Shown: positions 41,540-51,036, counted from the first letter of the stretch. The stretch is DNA of 64,000 nucleotides from Elizabethkingia miricola (GCF_001675285.1 NZ_LSGQ01000001.1:124001-188000), one strand, 5' to 3'. The notes: a model not told the origin generated them from the letters alone. Translations and numbers: made by a program.

Positions 41540-42571
41540 CTAATGCCATTCCTGAATAATCTTCTCTAATGGTTTAGGGAAAGATTTTTTATGAGACTGT
41601 TCCACATCAACAATTATATAATTACCATTAGCGCATAACTCTTCGAAACTCTTTTCATCCTCTGGTTCTACCCTACTAAAAATAATATTCAGCGTTTTAT
41701 GAGTAAGCTTATGCTGTACTGTTTTTTCAAAAACAATACAATCTTTTAATTCATCCGGAATTTCATCTGGAAATTCATAGAGTTTCTTCCATATAAAACT
41801 TTCATCCCTCTGCCTGATCAAAAAATGTTCTCCATATTTCACAAAATAATAATGCAGATTCAGTGTCTCTACTTTTACTTTTTTCGATTTAACGGGTAAT
41901 TCCTGTATTCGATTTGTGGCAAAGGCCAAACATTCTTCATTTACAGGACAATTTACACAATCGGGATTCTTTGGTTTACAAACCTGAGAGCCAATATCCA
42001 TAACGGCCTGATTAAAATCACCCGGACGATTTTTATCTACAAAAGGTAATATCAAATCGTAGAAATAAGAATATGCCTTAGGCGAGGCTATATCGAAATC
42101 ATCTGCTAATATTCTGGAGAAAACACGATAGAAATTACCATCTATAGCAGGTACTCTTTCTCCGTAACTAATGCTGGCAATAGCAGCTGCCGTATATTTT
42201 CCAACTCCTTTCAAATTCTGAAGACCAGCAAATGTGTCGGGAAACTCTCCATTATATTCTTCTATAATCTGGTGAGAAGCTTTATGCAGATTGAGCGCTC
42301 GGGAATAATACCCCAAGCCTTTCCAATACAACAAGACTTCGTCATTTTCGGCCTCATGTAGTTCTTTTACAGTTGGAAACCTTTTTATAAAATTGACATA
42401 ATGATTCCATCCCTGCTCAACTCTCGTCTGCTGAAGAATGATTTCTGATATCCATATATTATATGGTTTTTGGGTTTCCCGCCACGGCAGATTACGGCTG
42501 TGGAGATTATACCAGGAAAGAATTTTTCGGGTAAGTTTCAGGAAATAAGCTTTTTCTATATTATTTTTCAA
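41540..42571 (-). CDS. mutY: A/G-specific adenine glycosylase MutY
   Basis: The product of 343 residues removes adenine mispaired with 8-oxoguanine. Landmarks are Glu43 in ISEIILQQT, the helix-hairpin-helix LKGVGKYTAAAIASI (residues 120-134) with catalytic Asp144 in PAIDGNF, and the [4Fe-4S] Cys198, 205, 208 and 214 with C-x6-C-x2-C-x5-C spacing. The C-terminal Nudix-like domain for 8-oxoG recognition follows from about 235. It is divergent from the HU gene, with 47 bases between starts. Confidence 0.96.
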   Translation of the reverse strand: MKNNIEKAYFLKLTRKILSWYNLHSRNLPWRETQKPYNIWISEIILQQTRVEQGWNHYVNFIKRFPTVKELHEAENDEVLLYWKGLGYYSRALNLHKASHQIIEEYNGEFPDTFAGLQNLKGVGKYTAAAIASISYGERVPAIDGNFYRVFSRILADDFDIASPKAYSYFYDLILPFVDKNRPGDFNQAVMDIGSQVCKPKNPDCVNCPVNEECLAFATNRIQELPVKSKKVKVETLNLHYYFVKYGEHFLIRQRDESFIWKKLYEFPDEIPDELKDCIVFEKTVQHKLTHKTLNIIFSRVEPEDEKSFEELCANGNYIIVDVEQSHKKSFPKPLEKIIQEWH

Positions 42572-42581
42572 AAAAATATTT

Positions 42582-42589
42582 TATCTTTG
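42582..42589 (+). promoter_or_regulatory. -7 box of the HU gene
   Basis: TATCTTTG followed by CA, 29 bases before ATG 42619, with no TTG at -33. Confidence 0.65.
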
Positions 42590-42618
42590 CAGTCCAAAAA
42601 TAAAAACAAAATTCGAAA

Positions 42619-42915
42619 ATGACAAAAGCTGAATTGGTGAACACCATCTCCAATAAACTAGGGGTAGAAAAGAATGATACGCAGAAAGTTATTGAAGCGT
42701 TTATGCAGGAAATCAAAACTTCTCTTTATAACAACGATAATGTATATTTAAGAGGTTTTGGATCTTTTGTTATTAAAACTCGTGCTGCAAAGACTGGTAG
42801 AAACATTTCTAAGAATACGGCTATCGAAATCCCTGCACACAATATCCCTTCTTTCAAACCTTCAAAAATGTTTGCTGAGAAAGTGAAAACTAAAGTGAAA
42901 GTAGAAAATAAATAA
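42619..42915 (+). CDS. hup: HU family DNA-binding protein
   Basis: The product of 98 residues matches the HU/IHF family along its whole length: MTKAELVNTISNKLGVEKND, then VYLRGFGSFVIKTRAAKTGRN and the DNA-binding arm region NTAIEIPAHNIPSFKPSK. It is a nucleoid-associated dimer that bends DNA. It is 26 bases upstream of a 30-residue basic peptide gene and further upstream of RNase G, a gene order that recurs in Bacteroidota as far as I recall. Confidence 0.96.
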   Translation: MTKAELVNTISNKLGVEKNDTQKVIEAFMQEIKTSLYNNDNVYLRGFGSFVIKTRAAKTGRNISKNTAIEIPAHNIPSFKPSKMFAEKVKTKVKVENK

Positions 42916-42941
42916 TTGTTATTAATAAAAATTTTTAAACT

Positions 42942-43034
42942 ATGCCTAGCGGAAAAAAAAGAAAGAGACACAAGGTAGCGACTCACAAGAGAAAAAAAAG
43001 AAGAAGATTAAATAGACACAAAAAGAAAAAATAA
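42942..43034 (+). CDS. 30-residue Lys/Arg-rich peptide, probable ribosomal protein
   Basis: The frame starts at ATG 42942, 26 bases after hup, and ends with TAA 43032-43034. The peptide begins MPSGKKRKRHKVATHKRKKR and then continues with RRLNRHKKKK; about two thirds of it is Lys or Arg. The pattern (KKRKRHK-x4-HKRKKRRR) resembles the C-terminal motif of mitochondrial mS38 (AURKAIP1/Cox24) and mycobacterial bS22, so a small ribosomal-subunit protein is likely. Its size puts it below most gene-finding limits. Placement between hup and the RNase G gene supports a housekeeping role. Confidence 0.75.
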   Translation: MPSGKKRKRHKVATHKRKKRRRLNRHKKKK

Positions 43035-43137
43035 TCTTTTTTAGTTTTTTAATAAAATATAATATAGTTAGTGTTTTATTTATTATCTTCACTAGCTATA
43101 TTTTTATTTTATAAACGGTTAGTCATAACCATATTTT

Positions 43138-44694
43138 ATGAAGAAAGAACTGATTATTTCACATGAAGATGACACCTCTAAAATAGCCCTGCTGGAAGAT
43201 GGTCGTTTGTTCGAACTACATCAGGAAGAACAGAACAATCAGTTTGTAGTAGGTGATCTTTTTCTGGGTAAAATAAAAAAACTCGCTCCCAATTTAAATG
43301 CAGCTTTCGTAAGCATAGGTTACGAAAAGGATGCTTTTTTGCATTATCTGGATTTGGGACCACAGATTCTTTCCTATCAGAAATTTGTAAAAGATACTAT
43401 TTCTAAGAAACAGCAGAACTCCAGTCTGAAAAACTTTGCCGTACAAAAGGAAATTCCTAAAGACGGTACTATAGACAAGGTTTTAGCAGCCGGGGACAGT
43501 GTACTTTTACAAATCACTAAAGAGCCAATTTCTACCAAAGGTCCGCGGATTTCCACACAGATTTCCTTAACCGGACGTTTTCTGGTACTAATCCCATTCG
43601 ACAACAAAGTTTCTATTTCCAAAAAGATTAAAAACAATCAGGAAAAAGAACGTCTGAAAATGCTTATAGAAAGTATAAGACCTGAAGGTTTCGGAGTTAT
43701 AATCCGTACCGTTGCTGAAGGAAAAAAAGTAGCAGAACTGCACAATGATATGAACCAGCTAATTACCAAATGGGAAAGCTGTTTCAAAAACATTCAGAAA
43801 AATAAAGTTCCGTCTAAAGTTCTGAGCGAAGAAGACAAAGCTTCTGCTATACTTCGGGACAATTTTAATCAGGACTTTGTAAATATCATATGCGATGATG
43901 AGCAAATGGTGAATGATATGAAAAACTATCTGGAAGTTATAGCTCCGGAAAGCAAGAATATTGTTCAGCTTTATGATTCTCACATCCCACTCCTGGAATA
44001 CTACAATGTAGAAAAGCAGCTAAAACAGTCTTTTGGCAAACATGTAAACATCCCAAGCTCAAAAGGTGCTTACCTGGTTGTTGAACATACTGAAGCTTTA
44101 CACGTTATAGATGTTAATTCAGGAAACAATATTTCTGCCAGCCAGACTAATAAGCTTCACGCACTAAACGTGAATAAAATGGCTGCTACAGAAATCGCCC
44201 GACAGCTTAGGCTACGGGATATGGGAGGTATTATCGTTATAGATTTTATTGACATGACGGATCCTGAGCACAGGAAAGAACTCTTTGAACACCTGAAGGA
44301 AGAAATGAAGCGGGACAAAGCAAGACACAAAATTCTTCCACCGAGTAAATTTGGACTGATACAAATTACAAGACAACGTGTCCGCCCTGAAAAACAGATC
44401 GAAACTAAAGAGGAAAACCCTAACAAAGATGGCGAAATTGTAGCCCCTATTGTTACTGTAGAAAAGATGGAAGAAGCAATCCGCAGTTTCCTGACTAAAG
44501 AAAAAGGAAGATTGTACTTACATGTACATCCTTTTGTAGAAGCTTATCTTACCAAAGGTGTAATGAGCATACAGAACAAGTGGTTTTTACGCTATAAAAA
44601 ATGGGTTACTGTTATCCCTCGCGATTCCTTTAAATATTTGGAATACGCCTTATACAATTCGAAAAAGAAAGAGTTAATGAGTGACTCTAATTAA
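43138..44694 (+). CDS. rng: Ribonuclease E/G family protein
   Basis: The product of 518 residues has the RNase E/G catalytic core. It has an S1 domain (DLFLGKIKKLAPNLNAAFVSIGYEKDAFLHYLDL), then LLIPFDNKVSISKKI-like RNA-binding segments and the DNase I-like active site (VDVNSGNNIS with its Asp, then GGIIVIDFIDM). There is no long C-terminal scaffold domain, as expected of RNase G. It processes the 5' end of 16S rRNA and starts mRNA decay. It probably belongs to the same transcript as hup and the basic peptide, and ends at a strong terminator. Confidence 0.95.
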   Translation: MKKELIISHEDDTSKIALLEDGRLFELHQEEQNNQFVVGDLFLGKIKKLAPNLNAAFVSIGYEKDAFLHYLDLGPQILSYQKFVKDTISKKQQNSSLKNFAVQKEIPKDGTIDKVLAAGDSVLLQITKEPISTKGPRISTQISLTGRFLVLIPFDNKVSISKKIKNNQEKERLKMLIESIRPEGFGVIIRTVAEGKKVAELHNDMNQLITKWESCFKNIQKNKVPSKVLSEEDKASAILRDNFNQDFVNIICDDEQMVNDMKNYLEVIAPESKNIVQLYDSHIPLLEYYNVEKQLKQSFGKHVNIPSSKGAYLVVEHTEALHVIDVNSGNNISASQTNKLHALNVNKMAATEIARQLRLRDMGGIIVIDFIDMTDPEHRKELFEHLKEEMKRDKARHKILPPSKFGLIQITRQRVRPEKQIETKEENPNKDGEIVAPIVTVEKMEEAIRSFLTKEKGRLYLHVHPFVEAYLTKGVMSIQNKWFLRYKKWVTVIPRDSFKYLEYALYNSKKKELMSDSN

Positions 44695-44704
44695 AAAAAT
44701 ACAG

Positions 44705-44730
44705 AGCTCCGGAATTCCGGAGCTTTTTTA
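44705..44730 (+). terminator. Terminator after the RNase G gene
   Basis: AGCTCCGGAA (44705-44714) meets TTCCGGAGCT (44715-44724) and is followed by six T. Confidence 0.9.
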
Positions 44731-44784
44731 TGCTCTTTATTTTCAGCAATTTCCTATCTTCGGCATACTAAAAACTTAATAAAC

Positions 44785-45585
44785 ATGACACAATCAATCA
44801 GAAGAGCTATTACAGGTTGCTTTCTGCTGTTATTTTGCTTTGGACTGCTTCAGGCTCAGGAAATCAAAGTACTTACCTACAATATTTACCATGGTGAAAA
44901 AAACTATGAAAGAGAAAAAAGCAATCTTGAAGCTATTGCAGCCGTTATCAACGAATACAAACCCGATTTTGTTGCCATGCAGGAAGTGGACAGCATGACT
45001 GTAAGAACAGCAGCATTCAATAATGGCATACGCAAAGATCTGGTACAGGAATTGGCAAAATTAACAGGAATGTACGGGCACTTTGGAAAAGCAATGGATT
45101 ACGATAATGGTGGTTATGGTGAGGGCATTTTATCCCGATTCCCGGACAAACCCACTGTTTATAAGCTGCCAATTCCTAAAGGAGGAGAAGAAAGAGCCTT
45201 AATTACGATACAACATACTTTCCCAAATGGTCAAAAAATTATTTTTGGAGGCACTCATTTATGCCATGAATTTGAAGAAAACCGCATAGCGCAAGCCAAA
45301 CAAGTTGCTTCTATTGCCACAACAAAATCTATTCCGGCAGTTATACTCGGTGATTTCAATATTACTCCGGATAGCAAGCCTTACAAAGCGATTACAGCAA
45401 AGATGAATGATGCTGCTGTATTACATGGTAATCCACAACTTACTTTCCCCTATCATAAACCTAAATACAGACTAGATTATATTTTCCTAAATAAAAACAG
45501 TAAGTGGAAAGTAAAAGATGTAAAGGTTATTAAAAATGATGCTTCAGACCATATGCCGGTTCTGGTAACTCTAAGCTTGGAGTAA
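44785..45585 (+). CDS. Secreted endonuclease/exonuclease/phosphatase family protein
   Basis: The product of 266 residues has a signal peptide (LLFCFGLLQAQ). The mature part is an EEP fold: VLTYNIYHGEKN at the start, FVAMQEVDS with the metal Glu, GGTHLCHEFEENR, AVILGDFNITPDS and the final NDASDHMPVLV with catalytic Asp-His. Such periplasmic proteins may be phosphodiesterases, nucleases or sphingomyelinase-like; the substrate is unknown. It is likely monocistronic. Confidence 0.93.
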   Translation: MTQSIRRAITGCFLLLFCFGLLQAQEIKVLTYNIYHGEKNYEREKSNLEAIAAVINEYKPDFVAMQEVDSMTVRTAAFNNGIRKDLVQELAKLTGMYGHFGKAMDYDNGGYGEGILSRFPDKPTVYKLPIPKGGEERALITIQHTFPNGQKIIFGGTHLCHEFEENRIAQAKQVASIATTKSIPAVILGDFNITPDSKPYKAITAKMNDAAVLHGNPQLTFPYHKPKYRLDYIFLNKNSKWKVKDVKVIKNDASDHMPVLVTLSLE

Positions 45586-45760
45586 TTTTATGAAAATAAT
45601 AATAGCTTATTTAATGTTTAGCATTTACTTATATCTCATTTTTCATACTCACATAATTTTGAAAAAAAATAATAGAATTATTCCTAATATTGCTTCTTAA
45701 AATATAAAATAACAATTCTTTAGTTATAAGCAACACATACTTCACAAAATAAATAAAAAT

Positions 45761-46375
45761 ATGAATCTAGACTTTAAAGAACAATATATTTTAGAAAACG
45801 ATTTTGTTACATTACGACCATTGGAACTTTCTGACTATAATACCTTACTAACATACTCAGAAAATGAGCCAGAAATATGGGAATACAACTCTGGTGGAGC
45901 AAATGGAAAAGAGAACCTCGAGAAATATGTAAAAAATGCTATAAATCAAAGAGAAAATGAAAAAGAATATCCATTTATTGTTTTTGACAAAACAAGTCAA
46001 AAATATGTAGGCAGTACAAGGTTCTACGCTATCTTTTCTGATAATAAAACTATTGAAATCGGATACACTTGGTACGGAAAACAATACCAAGGAACCGGGG
46101 TTAATAAGAACTGCAAACTCTTATTATTGGAGTTCGCATTTGAAAAGCTGCAAATGGAAAGAGTTGGATTTGCTGCCAATAACAAAAATATCAAAAGCTT
46201 AAGTGCAATGAAGAGCATTGGCTGTGTGGTTGAAGGTGTATTAAGAAATGCAGGAACTGACGCTAATAATGAAAGAATTGACGTAGCAAGATTAAGTATA
46301 ATAAAAACTGAATGGAATGAAAATGTAAAAACAAATTTAAAACAGCAAATTGAAAAGTATACTAACAAATTATAA
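45761..46375 (+). CDS. GNAT family N-acetyltransferase, RimJ/RimL-like
   Basis: The product of 204 residues has LRPLELSDYNTLLTYSENEPEIW near the start, IVFDKTSQKYVGSTRFYAI and IEIGYTWYGKQYQGTGVNKNCKLLLLEFAF, the acetyl-CoA loop. ERVGFAANNKNIKSLSAMKSIGCVVEGVLRN at the end matches the RimJ/RimL branch. The substrate could be a ribosomal protein, an amino acid or an antibiotic; this cannot be told. The flanking 175 bases upstream and the gene itself are more AT-rich than the neighbours. Confidence 0.9.
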   Translation: MNLDFKEQYILENDFVTLRPLELSDYNTLLTYSENEPEIWEYNSGGANGKENLEKYVKNAINQRENEKEYPFIVFDKTSQKYVGSTRFYAIFSDNKTIEIGYTWYGKQYQGTGVNKNCKLLLLEFAFEKLQMERVGFAANNKNIKSLSAMKSIGCVVEGVLRNAGTDANNERIDVARLSIIKTEWNENVKTNLKQQIEKYTNKL

Positions 46376-46438
46376 AAAATACTGTCAATATACAATCTTC
46401 ATTTTGTTTTTAAACTCTGTCAGTTTTTATAAATTAAA

Positions 46439-46462
46439 AAGGCCGGAAATTATTCCGGCCTT
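46439..46462 (-). terminator. Terminator of the flotillin operon
   Basis: AAGGCCGGAA (46439-46448) pairs with TTCCGGCCTT (46453-46462), with a T tract on the minus-strand exit. Confidence 0.87.
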
Positions 46463-46484
46463 AATATGATTAATAATTACTTTT

Positions 46485-48074
46485 CTATTTCTGTTCAGGA
46501 TTCTGACCTTCGTCTTTTTTATCCTGAGGCTTATCCCTCATATCATCAAAATTCTTTTTCTCCTGAGCCTTTTGTTCAATAATCTTAACGATTTCTTTCT
46601 CTTCAGGTTTACCTTTCAGATAGCTTGGAAGGTTTAGCCCGGCCATATTGAAAAGATCATTCAACGGTGGTACAGATTTCATCATACCCGATACAAAGTT
46701 TGCGGTGGAAGTATTTCCGTTTTCATTGTTTCCATTACCATCCCATACAGTAACTTTATCAATCTTAATACCTTTAACGGCCTCAACCTGCGTTTTAACC
46801 AATTCAGGTAATTTCTCTAAGATCAGTAACTGGAATGCGCTGTTTGTATCACCACCAGCTGCTTTAACAACCTGGTCATAACCTTCAGCCTGCTTCGTTA
46901 AGATTTCGAATAAACCTTTTGCTTCAGCATCCATTTTTGCAAAAATAGCATCAGCCTCTCCTTTTGCCTGAAGTCTGATTTTTTCTGCCTGAGCCTCTGC
47001 TTCAATAATCGCTTTTTGTTTAGCAATTTCAGCAGGTACAACAATATTAGCGTTTTGTGTAGAACGCTCTCTTTCTGCACGGGCAGCTTCTGCTTTCTGT
47101 TCAGCAACATAAGATTCTTCCAAAGCTTTTGCCGCTTGTACTTTTTCTGCAGCTGTAGCCAGTTTTAAAGCTTCTGCTTCTCTCTCTCTTCTTTCCGCAT
47201 CGGAATTTGCAATAGTAATTTTAGCTTCGTTTTCCCCTCTTACAGCCAGGGAATTAGCCATGGAAGTCGCAATCCTCGCATCTCTTTCTGCTTCAGCTTT
47301 ACCAATCGCCTGGTCTTTATCTGCTGCTGCAATACTTACTTCTTTATCTTTACTTGTAATTGCAATTTTCACATCACGATCTCTATTGAATTCTGCAATC
47401 TGAATATCTTTCTGACGGTCTGCATCTGCTTTACCAGTTTCCCCCATTTTTTCCTGCTCAGCAACACTTACTTTAGCCTCGTTTATCGCTTTTGCTGCTG
47501 CTTCTTTACCAAGAGCTTCGATATAACCGGATTCGTCTTTAATATCCGTAATGTTTACGTTGATTAATTTCAGACCAATTTTCTTTAATTCGGTATCTAC
47601 GTTATTCGAGATATTCTCCAATAATTTATCTCTGTCCGAGTTAATTTCCTCAATTGTCATCATCGCGATAACCAAACGAAGCTGCCCAAAAAGGATATCT
47701 TTAGACAATTCCTGAATCTGCTCAGGTGAAAGCCCTAACAATCTTTCAGCAGCATTCCCCATACTATCAGGTTCTGTACTGATTGCAATTGTAAAACGAC
47801 AAGGAACATCCACACGGATATTCTGACGGGAAAGGGCGTTCGTTAAGTTAGCCTCAATAGACATAGGCTTTAGATCCAGATATGCAAAATCCTGAATTAC
47901 CGGCCAGATAAATGCACCACCTCCATGAATACATCTTGCTGACTTGCCTCCTGTTCTTCCGTAAATGACTAATATTTTGTCCGAGGGACAACGCTTATAG
48001 CGTGAAATAAGCGCAATAAATGTAACAAAGAGTACAACTACTGCTACAATAACCAATGTAAATCCTTCCAACAT
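46485..48074 (-). CDS. Flotillin family protein (SPFH/band 7)
   Basis: The product of 529 residues has an N-terminal membrane helix (residues 4-26), then the SPFH domain (SDKILVIYGRTGGKSARCIHGGGAFIWPV to about residue 190, with ELKKIGLKLINVNITDIKD). A long Ala/Glu/Lys coiled-coil region (about 195-400) with repeated DKD/KAEAER units follows. A less conserved C-terminal tail ends QDKKDEGQNPEQK. Flotillins form oligomeric cages marking fluid membrane microdomains. The next gene upstream, 4 bases away, encodes an NfeD-like protein, the standard partner. Confidence 0.94.
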   Translation of the reverse strand: MLEGFTLVIVAVVVLFVTFIALISRYKRCPSDKILVIYGRTGGKSARCIHGGGAFIWPVIQDFAYLDLKPMSIEANLTNALSRQNIRVDVPCRFTIAISTEPDSMGNAAERLLGLSPEQIQELSKDILFGQLRLVIAMMTIEEINSDRDKLLENISNNVDTELKKIGLKLINVNITDIKDESGYIEALGKEAAAKAINEAKVSVAEQEKMGETGKADADRQKDIQIAEFNRDRDVKIAITSKDKEVSIAAADKDQAIGKAEAERDARIATSMANSLAVRGENEAKITIANSDAERREREAEALKLATAAEKVQAAKALEESYVAEQKAEAARAERERSTQNANIVVPAEIAKQKAIIEAEAQAEKIRLQAKGEADAIFAKMDAEAKGLFEILTKQAEGYDQVVKAAGGDTNSAFQLLILEKLPELVKTQVEAVKGIKIDKVTVWDGNGNNENGNTSTANFVSGMMKSVPPLNDLFNMAGLNLPSYLKGKPEEKEIVKIIEQKAQEKKNFDDMRDKPQDKKDEGQNPEQK

Positions 48075-48078
48075 ACTT

Positions 48079-48651
48079 TTAATTTAATTTTTTAACGATT
48101 AATATTTTGTCTTTAATTTTTTCAACAATAATAGAGGTTCCAGAAATTAACTTCTCTCCTCCTTCTGTCATAGCATCCAGTTCGTGGTGAGAACCTTTTA
48201 CACTAATCTGCACCTTGCCTTTTCCATTCATATTTTCAGGAATAGGAATATAAACCTGTCCACTGGCATTCACCAGATTTTCTATATTGAAGGTATTATC
48301 TTCCGAAAGCTTCATAATCTGCTGAATCATCAGAAAGAAAAGGTATACAAAAAGGCAGCCTACGAGTGTTGCCAAAATTATCAATACAAAACTGTTTCCT
48401 ATTGTATTGTAAAAAACGGCTCCTGTCCAGCCGAATCCCAACATAAAGTTGATAAGGTTACGGAATGAGAAAAACTGAAACGGCGCATCTACATGATCCA
48501 GATCTCCACTGAAATCAGCATTAATTCCGTCGGCATCATGTCCGCCAACAAAAGTCATAATTGATTGTATGGCAAATATTGCACTACTAATAAGTGCTAC
48601 ATACCAAAAACCTTTCTCCAAAGGTGCCAATCCGTTTAAAAATTCAAGCAT
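48079..48651 (-). CDS. NfeD/YqiJ-like membrane protein
   Basis: The product of 190 residues has about three or four membrane helices and a C-terminal OB-like domain (NLVNASGQVYIPIPENMNGKGKVQISVKG, then SGTSIIVEKIKDKILIVKK), the hallmark of NfeD partners of flotillins. A short acidic loop (GGHDADGINADFSGDLDHVD) lies between helices 1 and 2. It is translated in the same transcript as flotillin and likely anchors its assembly; this is inferred from context and family. Confidence 0.88.
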   Translation of the reverse strand: MLEFLNGLAPLEKGFWYVALISSAIFAIQSIMTFVGGHDADGINADFSGDLDHVDAPFQFFSFRNLINFMLGFGWTGAVFYNTIGNSFVLIILATLVGCLFVYLFFLMIQQIMKLSEDNTFNIENLVNASGQVYIPIPENMNGKGKVQISVKGSHHELDAMTEGGEKLISGTSIIVEKIKDKILIVKKLN

Positions 48652-48745
48652 ATTTATGTTTTTTCAGTGTTTCCAACAAATATAATATTTTCTGTGGATT
48701 AATTTTAGTAAATTCAACTAACAAAATTCAGCAACTTCTGTTTTT

Positions 48746-50224
48746 ATGTTTACCGAACATCTGCATACAGCCTGGCTTTTTATTGAAAAATGGTATTGGG
48801 TACCACTTACAATAGCCAACATCGTTATTATTGTTACTATACTCATAGAAAACAGAAATCCGCCAAAAACTCTGGCATGGATCATGATCATCGTTTTTGT
48901 GCCGGTAATCGGTATTATTCTTTACTTTTTTTTCGGCAGAGATTTTCAGCGGGAAAAATATTTCAAGAAAATAGATAAAAAGCAAAGGCAGTATATTCTG
49001 GATCAATGGAAAAACCTGAACGATTCTATACAGCAAAATATGCGGGATATAGAAAATGAAATTGGTGATCTCTCCCAGGTTTATCAGTTTCTGAACAAAA
49101 CCAGAATTTCACCACCCAGCTTTTATAATGAGACAGAACTGCTGATAAATGGTGAAGAGAAATTTCCAAAATTTATAGAAGCAATACGTAGTGCAAAGGA
49201 TCATATTCATTTGGAATATTACATTTTTGAAGAAGACAACATAGGCAATGAGATTATAGAATTGCTTATTCAGAAGGCTCAGCAAGGTGTAACAGTAAGG
49301 ATGATTATTGATGATTTTGGTTCCCCCACACTGGCAAAGCATTACAAGCGTTTCGAGAATACAGGTATCGAATTTCAGGTATTCCTGCCTGTACATTTCA
49401 CTTCACTGGCAAACTCTAACTTCCGTAATCACCGAAAAATACTAATTGTAGATGCCAGCATTGCATTTGTAGGCGGAATCAATATCAGTGACAAATACAT
49501 AAACCAACCCAATACAGAAAAACTATACTGGCGCGATGCTTCTGTTATGATAAAAGGAGCATCAGTAAATATTCTGCAGCTGCGTTTCTGGCTTAGCTGG
49601 ATGATGACTGACGGAGCTCCCTATGCTCTGGAAGATCCTAGGTATTATTGTGATTGGTATGCACATACACAAGGCAGCAGTATTGTAAGTTTTGCAGTAA
49701 CAGCACCTGGTGATGAAATACAATCGGCAATGGAATCTTTAATATTAGGGATTACACTTGCCAAAAAAAAGATACAGATCTGCACACCCTATTTTATTCC
49801 TACTGATTCTTTTAAAACAGCCTTATCTATTGCTGTATCCAAAGGCGTTGAAGTAGAAATGATGATTCCTAAAGAAGGTGATTCTTTTATCGTACAAAAC
49901 GCATCGCTCTCGTTTATGAAACCTCTGTTAAAACGGGGAATAAAACTTTATCTGTATGAAAAAGGCTTTCTCCATGCTAAAACAGTGAATATAGATAACG
50001 CTCTTGCTTATATAGGAACTGTAAATCTGGACAACAGAAGTTTCCTGATCAACTTTGAAATCAATGCTATAGTGCATGATCATGAGGTGCTGAAAAGGCT
50101 TGATCAGCAGTTTGAGGAAGACAAAAAAGTTTCATCTCTTATGACAATTGAAATGTGGAACAAAACTTCTGTTTTCAAAAGAGGGCTTGCTTCCGTATGC
50201 AGATTACTTGCTCCGTTACTATAG
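48746..50224 (+). CDS. cls: Cardiolipin synthase
   Basis: The product of 492 residues has two N-terminal membrane helices (residues about 12-32 and 42-62) and two HKD motifs of the phospholipase D superfamily: HRKILIVDASIAFVGGINISDKY and HAKTVNIDNALAYIGTVNLDNRS, both with the Lys and Asp in place. It joins phosphatidylglycerol molecules into cardiolipin at the inner membrane. Length is as in E. coli ClsA. The gene is divergent from the flotillin pair, with 94 bases between. Confidence 0.95.
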   Translation: MFTEHLHTAWLFIEKWYWVPLTIANIVIIVTILIENRNPPKTLAWIMIIVFVPVIGIILYFFFGRDFQREKYFKKIDKKQRQYILDQWKNLNDSIQQNMRDIENEIGDLSQVYQFLNKTRISPPSFYNETELLINGEEKFPKFIEAIRSAKDHIHLEYYIFEEDNIGNEIIELLIQKAQQGVTVRMIIDDFGSPTLAKHYKRFENTGIEFQVFLPVHFTSLANSNFRNHRKILIVDASIAFVGGINISDKYINQPNTEKLYWRDASVMIKGASVNILQLRFWLSWMMTDGAPYALEDPRYYCDWYAHTQGSSIVSFAVTAPGDEIQSAMESLILGITLAKKKIQICTPYFIPTDSFKTALSIAVSKGVEVEMMIPKEGDSFIVQNASLSFMKPLLKRGIKLYLYEKGFLHAKTVNIDNALAYIGTVNLDNRSFLINFEINAIVHDHEVLKRLDQQFEEDKKVSSLMTIEMWNKTSVFKRGLASVCRLLAPLL

Positions 50225-50348
50225 TATTAATGGGCAATGAGTAATATTCAATAAGTAATAATAAACCATATTGTTTCTATCTCTGGAATCCAGAAAAGTT
50301 TTCCCGTTACGCTATTTTTATTTAACTTTATGCAACAGAAGATACAGG

Positions 50349-50975
50349 ATGAAAAGATTGTCGAATATTATAGAAAGATTTGCAAAAACAGAATTAGACG
50401 GGACAGTGTCTCATCAGCTATATTCACCTCCTTATCGTCCTTTACTTTCAACAGACCAGATTATGGCATTAGATCCTAAACTGGCTGCTGTAAATATTCT
50501 TTTATATCCGAAAGAAAACCAATGGTACTTCCCTTTAATGGTAAGAAGCGTTAATCAACATGACCGTCATAGCGGACAGATAAGTCTGCCTGGTGGAAAA
50601 TATGAAGAATCCGATGGCAACTTTGAGACTACGGCCAAACGGGAAACCTTTGAAGAACTTGGGATTGCTATGGAAAGCATGACAATTATTAAAACCCTTA
50701 CTCCCATTTATGTTCCGCCAAGTAATTTTTATGTCCATGCTTATGTATCATGGGTCGCCAAAAAGCCAAAATTCCTCCTACAGGAATCTGAAGCACAAGA
50801 ACTTATAGAAATGCCGGTAAGCTCACTTTTCAATTTACCCGATAAACCGGAAATGAAAGTACTGTCTTCTACAAGAGGAACAGAAGTACCTGTAATTGAC
50901 TACAATGGCTATATTATCTGGGGTGCAACATCAATGATTTTGTCAGAATTTAGAGACTTAATGAAAAAAGTTTAA
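50349..50975 (+). CDS. Nudix hydrolase, CoA pyrophosphatase-like
   Basis: I chose ATG 50349 (MKRLSNIIERFAK); the upstream frame to 50271 is not family-like. The product of 208 residues has the CoA/PDase signature upstream of the Nudix box (DRHSGQISLPGGKYEESDG) and the box itself (ETTAKRETFEELGI). YVPPSNFYVHAYVSW is typical for the group. It probably cleaves CoA or its derivatives into phosphopantetheine and 3',5'-ADP. A hairpin follows at 50993. Confidence 0.9.
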   Translation: MKRLSNIIERFAKTELDGTVSHQLYSPPYRPLLSTDQIMALDPKLAAVNILLYPKENQWYFPLMVRSVNQHDRHSGQISLPGGKYEESDGNFETTAKRETFEELGIAMESMTIIKTLTPIYVPPSNFYVHAYVSWVAKKPKFLLQESEAQELIEMPVSSLFNLPDKPEMKVLSSTRGTEVPVIDYNGYIIWGATSMILSEFRDLMKKV

Positions 50976-50992
50976 TTTTGCACTTTACTATG

Positions 50993-51019
50993 AAACCCGA
51001 CTAACCATTCCGGGTTTTT
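50993..51019 (+). terminator. Terminator of the Nudix gene
   Basis: AAACCCG (50993-50999) pairs with CGGGTTT (from 51011), followed by T residues, with an 11-base loop. It lies shortly before the next start at 51037 and could also act as an attenuator. Confidence 0.7.
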
Positions 51020-51036
51020 GTATGATTTGCATAAAA

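Noticed and set aside
50226-50348. Upstream extension of the Nudix protein from 50271
   Set aside because: The extra 26 residues are not family-like and overlap what looks like untranslated leader; the ATG at 50349 fits.
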